Source of the DNA: Clostridiales bacterium
Lineage (GTDB): Bacteria > Bacillota > Clostridia > Christensenellales > Aristaeellaceae
NCBI GenBank assembly: GCA_015056325.1
Contig: SVGL01000015.1
Span: 1-58,942 of the forward strand
Length of the DNA stretch: 58,942 nt
Direction: 5' to 3'
Shown: piece after piece, positions 42,541-50,632 of the stretch
Layout: each line of letters begins with the position of its first letter
Position numbering within the stretch: the stretch's first letter is position 1
The notes under the pieces: generated by a model
Database searches by the model: none
What the model was told of the DNA's origin: nothing
What the model saw: only the letters and a program-made list of their open reading frames with translations
Position numbers and translations under genes: made by a program

Positions 42541-42854
42541 GGCTCTTCAACCCCCATTCTTTCGGTGCTGGTACACACTGGCGCACCAGACTCATCACAT
42601 TTGTAACACTATTCTACACCTGTTTAGACGTACAGCCAACCGGAAATGTTCACATAAAATGGACATATTCGTAAAATTTCGTCGTACAGAACAGATTTCC
42701 TGCAAAATGAAGGCTGATGCGTGGAATCTGGATGCAGTTTTCATGGCATCAATTCATTATCCTGCATTTTTCGTGTATTACCTTGACATTTACCCAGTTA
42801 AAGCCTATAATCAAAGTAAGCGTTTTGCGTGAAATAAATTTAGGAGGTACTCTC
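42541..42854. other. divergent intergenic region
   Basis: No gene. It holds the metacaspase upstream sequence on one side and a consensus promoter for the small secreted protein on the other. Confidence 0.6.
42783..42811 (+). promoter_or_regulatory. consensus promoter of the small secreted protein gene
   Basis: TTGACA (42783-42788) and TATAAT (42806-42811), both perfect, 17-bp spacer. Confidence 0.85.
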
Positions 42855-43370
42855 ATGAAGAAGATCGTTTCTTTCGTCCTGGTTCTCATGCTGCTGATGT
42901 CCGTTGCCCTGCCCGCTCTGGCTGATGATCCCGTCACGCCCCGCCGTGGCCGTTACTCTGAGCGTAACTTCCAGCTGACCGGTTCTAACCTGACCTATGC
43001 TGAAGAAGGTCAGGATATCAACGACAGCAATGACAAGGTGAATTTCGATACCATCGATCGTTACACCCTGACCAGCTATGACGGCTATGTGGACATTGCT
43101 TACCGCCTGTTCTTCTCCCTGGACCGCGGTGCTGCGCTGAACATGGTGTTTACCATTGAGATGACCACCCCCAATGGCCAGATTTACACCATGAATGATA
43201 CCGTCGAAATGACCTACAAGGGTGCTTCCATGTGGCGTTATGCCTTCGTGTTCGACGAGATTCTGGAGCGCGCCGATCTGGACGGCAACCTGGTTGCCGG
43301 TGACTACGATCTCCGCATGTTCCTGGGCGGCTACCTGCTGGATACCGCTAACTTCTACGTGCTGCCCTAA
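42855..43370 (+). CDS. small secreted protein, single beta-rich domain
   Basis: The 171-residue protein has a signal peptide (about 1-23, ending ALPALA) and one beta-rich domain. Its second half (VFTIEMTTPNGQIYT ... GDYDLRMFLGGYLL) resembles the C-terminal domain of the protein at 44733 (VEVVAPDGQFYF ... GDYVIRYFIGGDLA). Function unknown. AGGAGG precedes the ATG at 42855 and it is flanked by a consensus promoter and a strong terminator, so expression is probably high. Confidence 0.78.
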   Translation: MKKIVSFVLVLMLLMSVALPALADDPVTPRRGRYSERNFQLTGSNLTYAEEGQDINDSNDKVNFDTIDRYTLTSYDGYVDIAYRLFFSLDRGAALNMVFTIEMTTPNGQIYTMNDTVEMTYKGASMWRYAFVFDEILERADLDGNLVAGDYDLRMFLGGYLLDTANFYVLP

Positions 43371-43400
43371 GGCGTCATGTGAGGAATCCATTCCAATAAA

Positions 43401-43424
43401 AAAGTGGCGAAAGCCACTTTTTTT
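43401..43424 (+). terminator. terminator of the small secreted protein gene
   Basis: AGTGGC-GAAA-GCCACT stem with seven T residues. Confidence 0.85.
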
Positions 43425-43445
43425 GTTGCTATATTGCAAAGCAAA

Positions 43446-43476
43446 GAAAAAAGCCACCCGTATACCGGGTGGTTTT
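43446..43476 (-). terminator. terminator of mntP
   Basis: CCACCCG/CGGGTGG stem with a T run on the minus strand. Confidence 0.8.
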
Positions 43477-43478
43477 CT

Positions 43479-44039
43479 TTACAGGATGCCCAGGCCTGTG
43501 ATCAGGCTCTTCAGGCCAAGCATCACCAGCACCACGCCGCCGGCCAGCTCCGCCCGTGCCTTGTACTTCAGGCCGAACAGGTTGCCTACCTTCAGGCCGA
43601 TGGGGGACAGCACAGCGGTAATCACCGCGATGATGGGCGCTGCCAACAGGATGTTGTGGCCGTCCAGGCGCAGCGTTACGCCAACTGCCAGGGCGTCAAT
43701 GCTGGTGGCCAGCGCCAGGGTCAGCATGGTCATGAAGGCGAAGGAGTCATCCACTTCATCTTCATCCCTGGAGAAGGATTCGCGGATCATGTTGCCGCCG
43801 ATGAAAGCCAGCAGACCAAAGGTGATGAAGGGGCTGACAGACACGATGAGGGACTCAAAGAGGGTCGTCAGAACAAAGCCGATCACCGGCATCATGCCCT
43901 GAAAGCCGCCGAACCAGCCGCCCACCGCCAGGCACTGCTTTGCCGTGACTTTCTGCACAGACAAGCCCTTGCAGATGGATACCGCAAAGGCGTCCATGCT
44001 CATGCTGACGGCAATCAGGAGAAGCTCGAGAATTACCAT
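43479..44039 (-). CDS. mntP: manganese efflux pump MntP
   Basis: The 186-residue protein has six membrane spans and the paired MntP/DUF204 signature: SMDAFAVSICKG near residue 14 and TSIDALAVGVTL near 118. It exports manganese. The start at 44039 is nine bases after GAGG; an ATG five codons earlier overlaps that site. A yybP-ykoY riboswitch is common before mntP but I do not see one between promoter and start. Confidence 0.9.
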   Translation of the reverse strand: MVILELLLIAVSMSMDAFAVSICKGLSVQKVTAKQCLAVGGWFGGFQGMMPVIGFVLTTLFESLIVSVSPFITFGLLAFIGGNMIRESFSRDEDEVDDSFAFMTMLTLALATSIDALAVGVTLRLDGHNILLAAPIIAVITAVLSPIGLKVGNLFGLKYKARAELAGGVVLVMLGLKSLITGLGIL

Positions 44040-44089
44040 TGTCAAAAACCTCATAGATCAGGTAAATCATGGTATGGGAGACAGTGGAA

Positions 44090-44118
44090 AGTGTAACATG
44101 ATGGAATGGGTTTGTCAA
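44090..44118 (-). promoter_or_regulatory. promoter of mntP
   Basis: TTGACA (44118-44113) and TACACT (44095-44090) on the minus strand, 17-bp spacer. Confidence 0.75.
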
Positions 44119-44283
44119 TGAAAATCAGTTTTCAACTGGCGACGGCTCTGTTCAACCTCTGTCGCTATGTGTCGGTTTTGGACGAAATATGTGTCGAGCA
44201 GCAGGAAAATAGATTCATATGGTGTATATTCTATACTATAAGTAGTACTTCTGCGCGATACATCATGGAAAAGAGGAAATACA

Positions 44284-44619
44284 GTGGAAACAAAAACGAT
44301 TGTCAGCGACCTTCGTACCCTGGGTGTAGGGCGGCAGTATCTGGGGTACAACATCACCATCAAGGCAGTGCGCATGGTGCTGCTGGATGAAAACCGCCTC
44401 TTGTGCATCAAACAGGGCGTTTTCATCCCCTTATCCGAGCAGCAGCACTGCGATTGGCGTACCATTGAGCGTAATATCCGTACCGTGATTCACAGGGCTT
44501 GGTGCGTCAACCGTGATTACCTGGGGGAGCTGGCGGGATATCCTATGCATCAGGAACCAACGGTGACGGAGTTTGTGGAAATCCTCTCGGCCCACATATT
44601 GCGTCAGCATGCTACATAA
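44284..44619 (+). CDS. stand-alone Spo0A C-terminal DNA-binding domain protein
   Basis: The 111-residue protein resembles only the effector domain of Spo0A. It opens with LRTLGVGRQYLGYNITIKAV, where Spo0A has its LG-V--H-KGY--L--AI helix. RTIERNIRTVIHRAW near residue 60 matches the recognition helix region (VERAIRHAIEVAW in Spo0A). It ends PTVTEFVEILSAHI. There is no phosphoreceiver domain, so it would act without phosphorelay control or antagonise true Spo0A at 0A boxes. The start codon is GTG at 44284 with GAGG upstream. True Spo0A is about 260 residues. Confidence 0.82.
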   Translation: METKTIVSDLRTLGVGRQYLGYNITIKAVRMVLLDENRLLCIKQGVFIPLSEQQHCDWRTIERNIRTVIHRAWCVNRDYLGELAGYPMHQEPTVTEFVEILSAHILRQHAT

Positions 44620-44669
44620 ACCTTTTTCATCGTCTTTCAGCGGCCCTTCCTGATGGGAGGGCTGCTTTG

Positions 44670-44698
44670 TTTACAACGGCGGACAAATGCGGTATAAT
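44670..44698 (+). promoter_or_regulatory. promoter of the pseudoprotease-chromate transporter operon
   Basis: TTTACA (44670-44675) and TATAAT (44693-44698), 17-bp spacer. Confidence 0.75.
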
Positions 44699-44732
44699 GA
44701 TGCTGCATGTTGTAGATAAAGGGGGCTTGACG

Positions 44733-46028
44733 ATGATCAAGCGATTGACGGTTTTTGCATTGGCAGCGATGATGCTGCTCTCCGTCTCTGCTTATGCAGA
44801 GAGCGACCTGGGTACATTGCTGACGGGTGCGCTCTATCGCATTGTGCTGCGTACTGATGCGGGGGACCAAACCCTGGGCAGCGGCGTGCTGTTTGCGGAC
44901 CAGAAGCTTCTCCTGACGGCGGAAAGCTGCTGTGAAGATGGCGATCTTTTTGCCATCGGCGAGGATGGCGAGCACCCGATTCTTGCCTGGGAGAAGGCCA
45001 ATCGGACAGGTATTGCACTGATGGAAATGGTGACGCCTGCCACGGGTACGCCGCTGAAGCTGGCTTCCCTGGATGCACAGGGTCTGCCCTTTATTTTCGG
45101 CGTCAATGAAGCGGGAGATATGGGCAGCGCTCCTTTGTACCAGGCGCTGCTCACCTTGTACCGGGATCAGGAGGCGCTGCTCTTCCGCGGGGGAGAAGGC
45201 TTGCTGCCCGGCGCCTTTGTCGCGGATGAAAAGGGCGGTATTATCGGTCTTGTTGCGGCACAGCAGGCGGAAGGGATCGGCATGTATGTCGCCCTGGATC
45301 CGGATGCAATCTACAATGCGCTGACTGCCGCGCCTGACGTCAGCGGCTTCTGTCCTGTCACGCTGGAGTGGGAGCAGGGATCCCTGGAGGTATCCTGGAC
45401 GGATGAAGAGCGCCAGGGCGGTGAATATGTCATCACCTTCAGCGGCGAAAACAACCATTTCTACACCGTATATAAGGTGGAGAGCGACGTCCGCACCAGC
45501 TCAGTGATCCTGCCTCCGGGGCATACCTACCATGTACAGGTGCAATGGGTCCCGGAGGGTGCGGACATGGTGGAGCCCGTCTGGAGCGCCATGACTCCCT
45601 GTACCCTGGATACCCAGCCCCTGACAGCCTATGGCTTCCAGCAGGAATGCTACCTGACCTTTGCTGCCCCTGATCAGGAAGGCGCCACCGTTCTTCCGCC
45701 GGTGGAGAAGATCACCCGTGTCATGTTTGCAGATGCTGCCCTGGAGCCCTATTTCCAGATCCGCAACACCTACGATGTGGAGGAAGAAATATCCTTCCCC
45801 GCTTCAGTGGAGGTCGTCGCGCCGGACGGGCAGTTCTACTTCGTTGATTTGACCTACATTTTTGATCCGTCGTTTGAAACGGATGACAGCTTCATCCTGT
45901 CGATGAAGGATATCTTTGATTCCTGCGAGGACTTCTCCGGCGGCGCGCTGAAAACGGGCGATTATGTCATCCGCTACTTCATCGGCGGCGATCTGGCCGG
46001 AGAATTCCCCTTCACCCTGGAGGAATGA
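44733..46028 (+). CDS. secreted trypsin-fold pseudoprotease with fibronectin III and C-terminal beta domain
   Basis: The 431-residue protein has a signal peptide (about 1-22). Residues 30-210 follow the trypsin/S1C pattern (TLGSGVLFADQKLLLTAES), but the TAAH histidine position reads TAES (62-65), the Asp region reads RTGIALM, and the GDSGGP nucleophile region reads LLPGAFVADEKGG. All three catalytic residues therefore appear lost. A fibronectin-III-like domain follows (about 220-300). The C-terminal domain (about 320-431) resembles the whole protein at 42855. GGGGG precedes the ATG at 44733. Its stop overlaps the chromate transporter start. Confidence 0.75.
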   Translation: MIKRLTVFALAAMMLLSVSAYAESDLGTLLTGALYRIVLRTDAGDQTLGSGVLFADQKLLLTAESCCEDGDLFAIGEDGEHPILAWEKANRTGIALMEMVTPATGTPLKLASLDAQGLPFIFGVNEAGDMGSAPLYQALLTLYRDQEALLFRGGEGLLPGAFVADEKGGIIGLVAAQQAEGIGMYVALDPDAIYNALTAAPDVSGFCPVTLEWEQGSLEVSWTDEERQGGEYVITFSGENNHFYTVYKVESDVRTSSVILPPGHTYHVQVQWVPEGADMVEPVWSAMTPCTLDTQPLTAYGFQQECYLTFAAPDQEGATVLPPVEKITRVMFADAALEPYFQIRNTYDVEEEISFPASVEVVAPDGQFYFVDLTYIFDPSFETDDSFILSMKDIFDSCEDFSGGALKTGDYVIRYFIGGDLAGEFPFTLEE

Positions 46029-46600
46029 TGGACAAGAAGCAGTACAAGCGGCCCCTGTGGACGCTGTTTTCATCCATGCTGACGATCAGCGCCTTTACCT
46101 TCGGCGGCGGATTTGTCATCGTGTCGCTGATGAAAAAGAAGTTTGTGGATACCCTCCACTGGCTTACCGAGGAAGAAATGCTGGACATGACGGCGTTGGC
46201 CCAGAGTGCGCCGGGGCCGATTGCGGTCAACGCGGCCATCCTGGTGGGACGGCGCATCGCAGGTGTGCCGGGCATGCTGGCGGCGGTGCTGGGTACGCTG
46301 ATTCCGCCCATCGTCATCATCGGGATCATCAGCCTGATCTACGCTCAGTTTGCCTCCAATGAGTGGGTCAAGGCGGCGCTCACCGGCATGAGCTGCGGCG
46401 TGGCGGCGGTGATCACCGACGTGGTCTGCGGCCTGGGCGGCAAGGTCGTGAAGAGCCGCGATTGGGTGAAAATCGCCCTGCTGACACTGGCCTTCCTGCT
46501 GACCTTCTTCCTCAAGGTGAACGTGATCTTCATCATCCTGGGGGCGATTGCTTTGGGCGCTATGCGGGTGCTCCTGAATAGAAAGGGGGAATCCGCATGA
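46025..46600 (+). CDS. chromate transporter family protein, subunit A
   Basis: The 191-residue protein is one half of a CHR-family carrier: SAFTFGGGFVIVSLM near residue 22 and ALAQSAPGPIAVNAA near 58 are the family's glycine-rich and PGP motifs. Short CHR proteins work as pairs and this one overlaps its partner by 4 bp. Chromate or sulfate export is the assumed role. It is coupled (ATGA) to the pseudoprotease gene upstream, an unusual association. Confidence 0.9.
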   Translation: MMDKKQYKRPLWTLFSSMLTISAFTFGGGFVIVSLMKKKFVDTLHWLTEEEMLDMTALAQSAPGPIAVNAAILVGRRIAGVPGMLAAVLGTLIPPIVIIGIISLIYAQFASNEWVKAALTGMSCGVAAVITDVVCGLGGKVVKSRDWVKIALLTLAFLLTFFLKVNVIFIILGAIALGAMRVLLNRKGESA

Positions 46601-47157
46601 TGGTGGATCTCTTCCTTGTATTCCTGCAGGTGGGCGCCCTTTCTATCGGCGGCGGCTACGCAGCCATGCCCCTGATCAAATCCCTCACCGTGGACGGCTA
46701 TGCCTGGCTTACCGCCGTGGAATTCGCCGATCTGGTTACCATCGCGGAAATGACGCCCGGTCCCATCGCACTCAACGCGGCGACCTTTGTGGGCATGCGC
46801 ATGGCGGGCCTTCCCGGCGCCATCGCAGCGACGCTGGGCTGCGTCATTCCCTCCATCCTGATCGTGAGCATTCTCAGCTGGCTGTACGCGCGGTTCAAGT
46901 CCGGCAAGGTGATGCAGTCCATCCTGGGGACGCTGCGGCCCGTGGTGGTCGCGCTGATCGCCTCCGCAGCGGTGACGCTGATCCAGGTGGCCTGCACCGC
47001 CAGCGGCGGGGGATTCTCCCTGCCCGGATGCCTGCTGATGATTATGGCCTTTATCGCCCTGCGGGTGAAGGTGAAGGGCAAGCATATCAATCCCATTCTG
47101 GTGATGACCCTGTGTGGAGCGGGGGGAATTCTGCTCCACGCCGTGGGGTGGATGTAA
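46597..47157 (+). CDS. chromate transporter family protein, subunit B
   Basis: The 186-residue protein is the second half of the split CHR carrier, with VGALSIGGGYAAMPL near residue 11 and IAEMTPGPIALNAATF near 49. The two halves presumably assemble as a heterodimer. It overlaps subunit A by 4 bp. Confidence 0.9.
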   Translation: MMVDLFLVFLQVGALSIGGGYAAMPLIKSLTVDGYAWLTAVEFADLVTIAEMTPGPIALNAATFVGMRMAGLPGAIAATLGCVIPSILIVSILSWLYARFKSGKVMQSILGTLRPVVVALIASAAVTLIQVACTASGGGFSLPGCLLMIMAFIALRVKVKGKHINPILVMTLCGAGGILLHAVGWM

Positions 47158-47174
47158 CTGAAAAGGAGGCAGCT

Positions 47175-48158
47175 ATGCGCAGATGGTGCAAAAATCCCCC
47201 GAAGGAAGTCTGCTGCATGACGATGTCCCCGGACGGGCGGTATGTGTACTGCCTCGGGCAGACGGTGTTCGTGTTTGACCGCTTGACGGGCGGAAAGCAG
47301 CGCCTGCCTGCCATGGGCAACACGGTGCCCTTCGTGTCCCCGGACGGGCGATTCCTGGGCGGCGTGCATCCCAGCACGTCAGGGAATTCTATGGAGGTCA
47401 CGCTGTGGCGGATCGGGGAGACCCATGAGGAGATCATCCCCCGGGTGAAGATACGGAGCCAGATTCCGCCCTTTTATCCCTGCTTCACGGCGGATGGCGC
47501 ATATATCCTGCTGGATGCCCATCCGCTGAACCGGAAAACCGGCACGCCGGTGACGCAGCTCTGGGCCGTCAGCACGGCGGACGGAAGCGCCCGCATGGTG
47601 CACGAATTCGGCCCCGATGAACATATCTGGCATATGGACAGCGGCCCCCATGGTGTGCTGGTCAGCATCCATAACCGGGAGGATAGCGTCAAGCAGCAGC
47701 ACCTGCTGGTCTTCACGGCGCTGGATCAGCCGCCCCGCCGCATCGATCTGTCTCTGGCAAGCCCCCTGTTCAACATGGCTGTGTCGGCTTCCTGGCTGCC
47801 CGATGGGCAAGTGCTGCTGCAGTACCTGCAATATGGCCAGGAAACGGGAATACATCTGCAGCGCGTCACGCTGGCGGAGGACGTCATCCTCCTGGATAGC
47901 CAGGGCTTCGTCCCCTGTAAGGGGCTGCGCATGGTTTTCTCCCAGGACGGGCAGTATGCCGTGATGCACCGCGCCAACCCGAATCCGCCGGAGCCGGAAA
48001 AGGATACGCTCATCGCCGTCTGCCGGACGGACACATGGCAGCAGACCTTCACCTTCCCCTGCGAGTATCTGCCTGACGCCCGCTTTTCCCCGGACAGCCA
48101 GTGGTTGTTCATTGACGGTGAAGAGCCCATCATGGAGCCCCGCGAAAGCTGGCAATAA
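47175..48158 (+). CDS. predicted beta-propeller protein
   Basis: The 327-residue protein lacks a signal peptide. It contains repeated SPDGRYV / SPDGRFL / TADGAYI / LPDGQVL / SQDGQYA / SPDSQWL motifs at intervals of about 45-60 residues, typical of WD40/TolB-like blades. It could be a ligand- or protein-binding scaffold. The ATG at 47175 has AAGGAGG upstream and follows subunit B of the chromate carrier by 17 bp, so it is likely the last gene of that operon. Confidence 0.75.
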   Translation: MRRWCKNPPKEVCCMTMSPDGRYVYCLGQTVFVFDRLTGGKQRLPAMGNTVPFVSPDGRFLGGVHPSTSGNSMEVTLWRIGETHEEIIPRVKIRSQIPPFYPCFTADGAYILLDAHPLNRKTGTPVTQLWAVSTADGSARMVHEFGPDEHIWHMDSGPHGVLVSIHNREDSVKQQHLLVFTALDQPPRRIDLSLASPLFNMAVSASWLPDGQVLLQYLQYGQETGIHLQRVTLAEDVILLDSQGFVPCKGLRMVFSQDGQYAVMHRANPNPPEPEKDTLIAVCRTDTWQQTFTFPCEYLPDARFSPDSQWLFIDGEEPIMEPRESWQ

Positions 48159-48162
48159 AACA

Positions 48163-48192
48163 TGCCGGAGGCGTGATGCTTCCGGCATTTTG
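48163..48192. terminator. terminator between the propeller gene and the GNAT gene
   Basis: TGCCGGAGGC with GCTTCCGGCA stem and TTTT on the plus side. Confidence 0.7.
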
Positions 48193-48196
48193 CGTG

Positions 48197-48943
48197 TCAT
48201 TGGTTCCAGGAGGCCCTTCCCGCCATCATCGTGCAAACGTAGCGGAAGCCGGCCTCCTCGTAGATGCGGCGGGGCGTGTCGCCGTCGGGCCACAGGGCGC
48301 AGGGGATACGGTTCTCTCTGCAATGGCGGACGAAAGCGTGGGTCAGCGCCCGGCCCAGGCCCTTACCCCGGTGGGCGGTGGCCACCAGCAGGTAGTCGAT
48401 GCGGCAGACGCCCTCATCGTTGACGTGGCCGTAAATCGCGCCCACGGGCTTGTCGTCCTCATACGCGGCGAAATAGAGGGTGTTCGGGTTCTCCAGCTGC
48501 CGCTTCGCCACGGCGATCTCCCAGGGCTCCCCGGCAGCCTCGTAGAGGTGGGTCGCCAGGTCATCCGTCCAGGCGGTGACGCGGCGGACGTCGGCTGTCG
48601 CGCGGATCGCACTGTCGCTGTCCAGCAGCATCCAGTGCTGCGCCTCCTGCCAGGAGCGGTACCCGGCAGCGGCAAGATCACCTGCAATGTCACCGAACCA
48701 GCCGTCATCCAGGATGGACTGATAGATGATGGGCCGCCCGCCCCGGCTGAGGTAAAAATCGGCGATCTCCCTGAGCACGGCGGGCAGATTTTCGACCCGG
48801 TCGCGGTAGATCAGCGCGTGGTTGCTGTCATAGGAGTCGGGGTTGTCCGGGTTGTGGTAGAGAACGCCCCAGGGCCGCTCGATGGCCTGGGTGAACTCCC
48901 GGGGGAAGAGGTCTTCTTCCCGGTAGAAGGGGTGCATGGTCAT
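48197..48943 (-). CDS. GNAT-family N-acetyltransferase
   Basis: The 248-residue protein has a C-terminal GNAT domain with the acetyl-CoA loop ATAHRGKGLGRAL near residue 188 and a final YEEAGFRYV. Substrate unknown. The start is taken at 48943 with GAGAGG upstream; an ATG two codons later is also possible. The first codons (MHPFYRE) occur a second time 162 bp upstream (49080-49100), which suggests a repeat inserted inside the original 5' end and the gene now starts from the inner copy. Confidence 0.85.
   Translation of the reverse strand: MTMHPFYREEDLFPREFTQAIERPWGVLYHNPDNPDSYDSNHALIYRDRVENLPAVLREIADFYLSRGGRPIIYQSILDDGWFGDIAGDLAAAGYRSWQEAQHWMLLDSDSAIRATADVRRVTAWTDDLATHLYEAAGEPWEIAVAKRQLENPNTLYFAAYEDDKPVGAIYGHVNDEGVCRIDYLLVATAHRGKGLGRALTHAFVRHCRENRIPCALWPDGDTPRRIYEEAGFRYVCTMMAGRASWNQ
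48918..48938. repeat. 21-bp direct repeat, inner copy (start of the GNAT gene)
   Basis: The sequence TCCCGGTAGAAGGGGTGCAT plus G is identical to 49080-49100 and flanks a hairpin-rich 141-bp insert. Confidence 0.8.
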
Positions 48944-49079
48944 AAAGTCCTCTCACCCGTTGAAGCGGGCGCTCTCCAAGCGGGAGAGCCTTCGGTCATA
49001 CACAGCCATGTAGCCCGGCCGATGAGCGGCCGGAAAGTCAACTGAGATACCCATCCTAAAGAAAAGGGTCGAAGACCCC
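48939..49079. mobile_element. 141-bp hairpin-rich insert (MITE-like) between the direct repeats
   Basis: The insert contains CCCG/CGGG, CTCTCC/GGAGAG, CCGGCC/GGCCGG and GGGTC/GACCC hairpins and no gene. It supplies the ribosome site now used by the GNAT gene. Confidence 0.5.
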
Positions 49080-49100
49080 TCCCGGTAGAAGGGGTGCATG
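49080..49100. repeat. 21-bp direct repeat, outer copy
   Basis: It repeats codons 1-7 of the GNAT gene outside the present reading frame start. Confidence 0.8.
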
Positions 49101-49105
49101 TGCAT

Positions 49106-49236
49106 GGGACTCCCTCCGTCATCCGCAAGCGGATGCCACCTCCTGCCACCGGGGCTCCCGGCTCGAGAGGGAGGCTAAGTAACTAAGGCTCCCCTCCGAG
49201 GGAGCTCCCGCATATGCGGGTGAGGGAGTTTACCCC
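49106..49236. repeat. palindromic intergenic repeat, copy B
   Basis: Two mirrored units (ACTCCCTC-hairpin-CCTCC and GGCTCCCCTCC-hairpin-GAGGGAGTTTACCCC) face each other. The right end supplies the final Gly and TAA of the esterase gene, exactly as copy A does at 29514. Confidence 0.65.
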
Positions 49237-49991
49237 TCAAAGCAGAACGCAATGAACTTCCTGATCTCCTGATCCCAGAAGCTCCAGGCATGGGTGGCGT
49301 CGGGCTCTTCCCAGGCGGTCACGTCCCAGCCGGCTTTCTTCGCCGCGGGCACGAACTTCTTGTGCTGGTCAAAGAGGAAATCCGCCGTGCCGCAGGAGAC
49401 GTACAGCCGGGGCTTGTGGGGAGCCTCCGCGTTCACCTTGAGCATGTGGAACAGATCGCAGTCGGTGCCGCGGATGGACTTGCCGCCGGTGATGCGCTTC
49501 CAGTTCTGGGGGTGACGCTTGCTGGAGGTGGCAACATCCACCGCGCCGGAGAAGGACGCCGCCGCCGCGAAGCGCTCGGGCTGGTTGAGGGCCAGCTTCA
49601 TCGCGCCGTAGCCGCCCATGGACAATCCCGCCACGAAGGTGTCCTCGGGCTTGTCAGACAGGCGGAAGAAGCGGTGCATCATTGCGGGCAGCTCCTGGGA
49701 GATGTAGTCCCAGTACTTCTCGCCGTAGACCTCATTGCAGTAGAAGGAATGGTTCACGCCGGGCATGATGATGGCCAGGTTGTGGCTGGCGGCGTAGCGC
49801 TCCACGCTGGTACGGCGCTGCCAGATGGTCTGGTCGTCAGAGTAGCCGTGCAGCAGGTAGAGCACCTTGGGGAGCTCCATTTCGCCGGCGGCGTCCACGC
49901 CGATGCCCTGCTTGCCCTCGGGGATGATCACGTCCACGGGGGTCTGCACGTTCAGAGCCTCGGAGAAGTAAACAAGATGAAACAGTGCCAT
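49230..49991 (-). CDS. alpha/beta-hydrolase esterase (esterase D/FrmB type)
   Basis: The 253-residue cytoplasmic protein has the nucleophile elbow GLSMGGYGAM near residue 119, LYLLHGYSDD near 43 (oxyanion side), GTADFLFD near 204 (acid) and DATHAW near 233 (His). The family includes S-formylglutathione hydrolase, acetyl-xylan and tributyrin esterases, so the substrate is open. AAGGAGG precedes the ATG at 49991. Confidence 0.87.
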   Translation of the reverse strand: MALFHLVYFSEALNVQTPVDVIIPEGKQGIGVDAAGEMELPKVLYLLHGYSDDQTIWQRRTSVERYAASHNLAIIMPGVNHSFYCNEVYGEKYWDYISQELPAMMHRFFRLSDKPEDTFVAGLSMGGYGAMKLALNQPERFAAAASFSGAVDVATSSKRHPQNWKRITGGKSIRGTDCDLFHMLKVNAEAPHKPRLYVSCGTADFLFDQHKKFVPAAKKAGWDVTAWEEPDATHAWSFWDQEIRKFIAFCFEG

Positions 49992-50004
49992 AGATGAATC
50001 CTCC

Positions 50005-50487
50005 TTATTCTGTCTTGAGTACAACGGGCGCGCCGTCCACGGTCATGCCCGAAAGCAGCGTATCCATGAGGGCCTGGGCATGCTCCTCGCTGCCGGCCAT
50101 GTCGTAGCCGGTGAGGATGAGCAGCGTCCCGTCGGGGCTGAGGAGCATGACGGTCAGGGTATCGACGCCTGTTCCGAATTTATCGGTGGTGAAGGCGGTC
50201 AGCCCGGTGTAGCCCTCCGCCATGGGGAGCGTCTCGTCGATGACGGCGTCCGGGTCGAACTGACCCAGCATACGGGTGAGGGCCTCCGCCGGTTCTTCGT
50301 CCGGCACGCGTTCAATGCGGATGACCACCACCCGGCTGGTGCCGTACACATAGGTCACGGAACCCTCGTTGTCCACGCGGGTGACGGACTCCGGCGCCGT
50401 CACGGTGAATGGAGCATGTGGATTTTTCTCGGCAAGAACGGGCAGGGCCCAAACAAGCATCAGCAGGATGCACAGTATTCTTTTCAT
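50005..50487 (-). CDS. small secreted protein of unknown function
   Basis: The 160-residue protein has a signal peptide (about 1-20, ending VLAEK) and a mixed alpha/beta domain with no recognised motif. The ATG at 50487 is eight bases after GGAGG; a GTG three codons earlier overlaps that site. It lies upstream of the esterase gene with a 13-bp gap, so the two are likely cotranscribed. Confidence 0.72.
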   Translation of the reverse strand: MKRILCILLMLVWALPVLAEKNPHAPFTVTAPESVTRVDNEGSVTYVYGTSRVVVIRIERVPDEEPAEALTRMLGQFDPDAVIDETLPMAEGYTGLTAFTTDKFGTGVDTLTVMLLSPDGTLLILTGYDMAGSEEHAQALMDTLLSGMTVDGAPVVLKTE

Positions 50488-50511
50488 TCGGAACACCTCC
50501 TGTGTATTTCC

Positions 50512-50540
50512 ATATTACATCAAGCGGGGGGAGATGTCAA
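50512..50540 (-). promoter_or_regulatory. promoter of the secreted protein-esterase pair
   Basis: TTGACA (50540-50535) and TAATAT (50517-50512) on the minus strand, 17-bp spacer. Confidence 0.7.
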
Positions 50541-50632
50541 TTCACGTTGTAACAAAGAAAATGGCAGGCAGGAGGAAGTTTGCGGCCCATTGAATCGTTG
50601 TATAGGCAGAGAATTCCAAGGAGGGATGGAGT

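Noticed and set aside
44040..44120. yybP-ykoY manganese riboswitch before mntP.
   Set aside because: The promoter lies only about 50 bp from the start codon, leaving no room for the roughly 100-nt aptamer.
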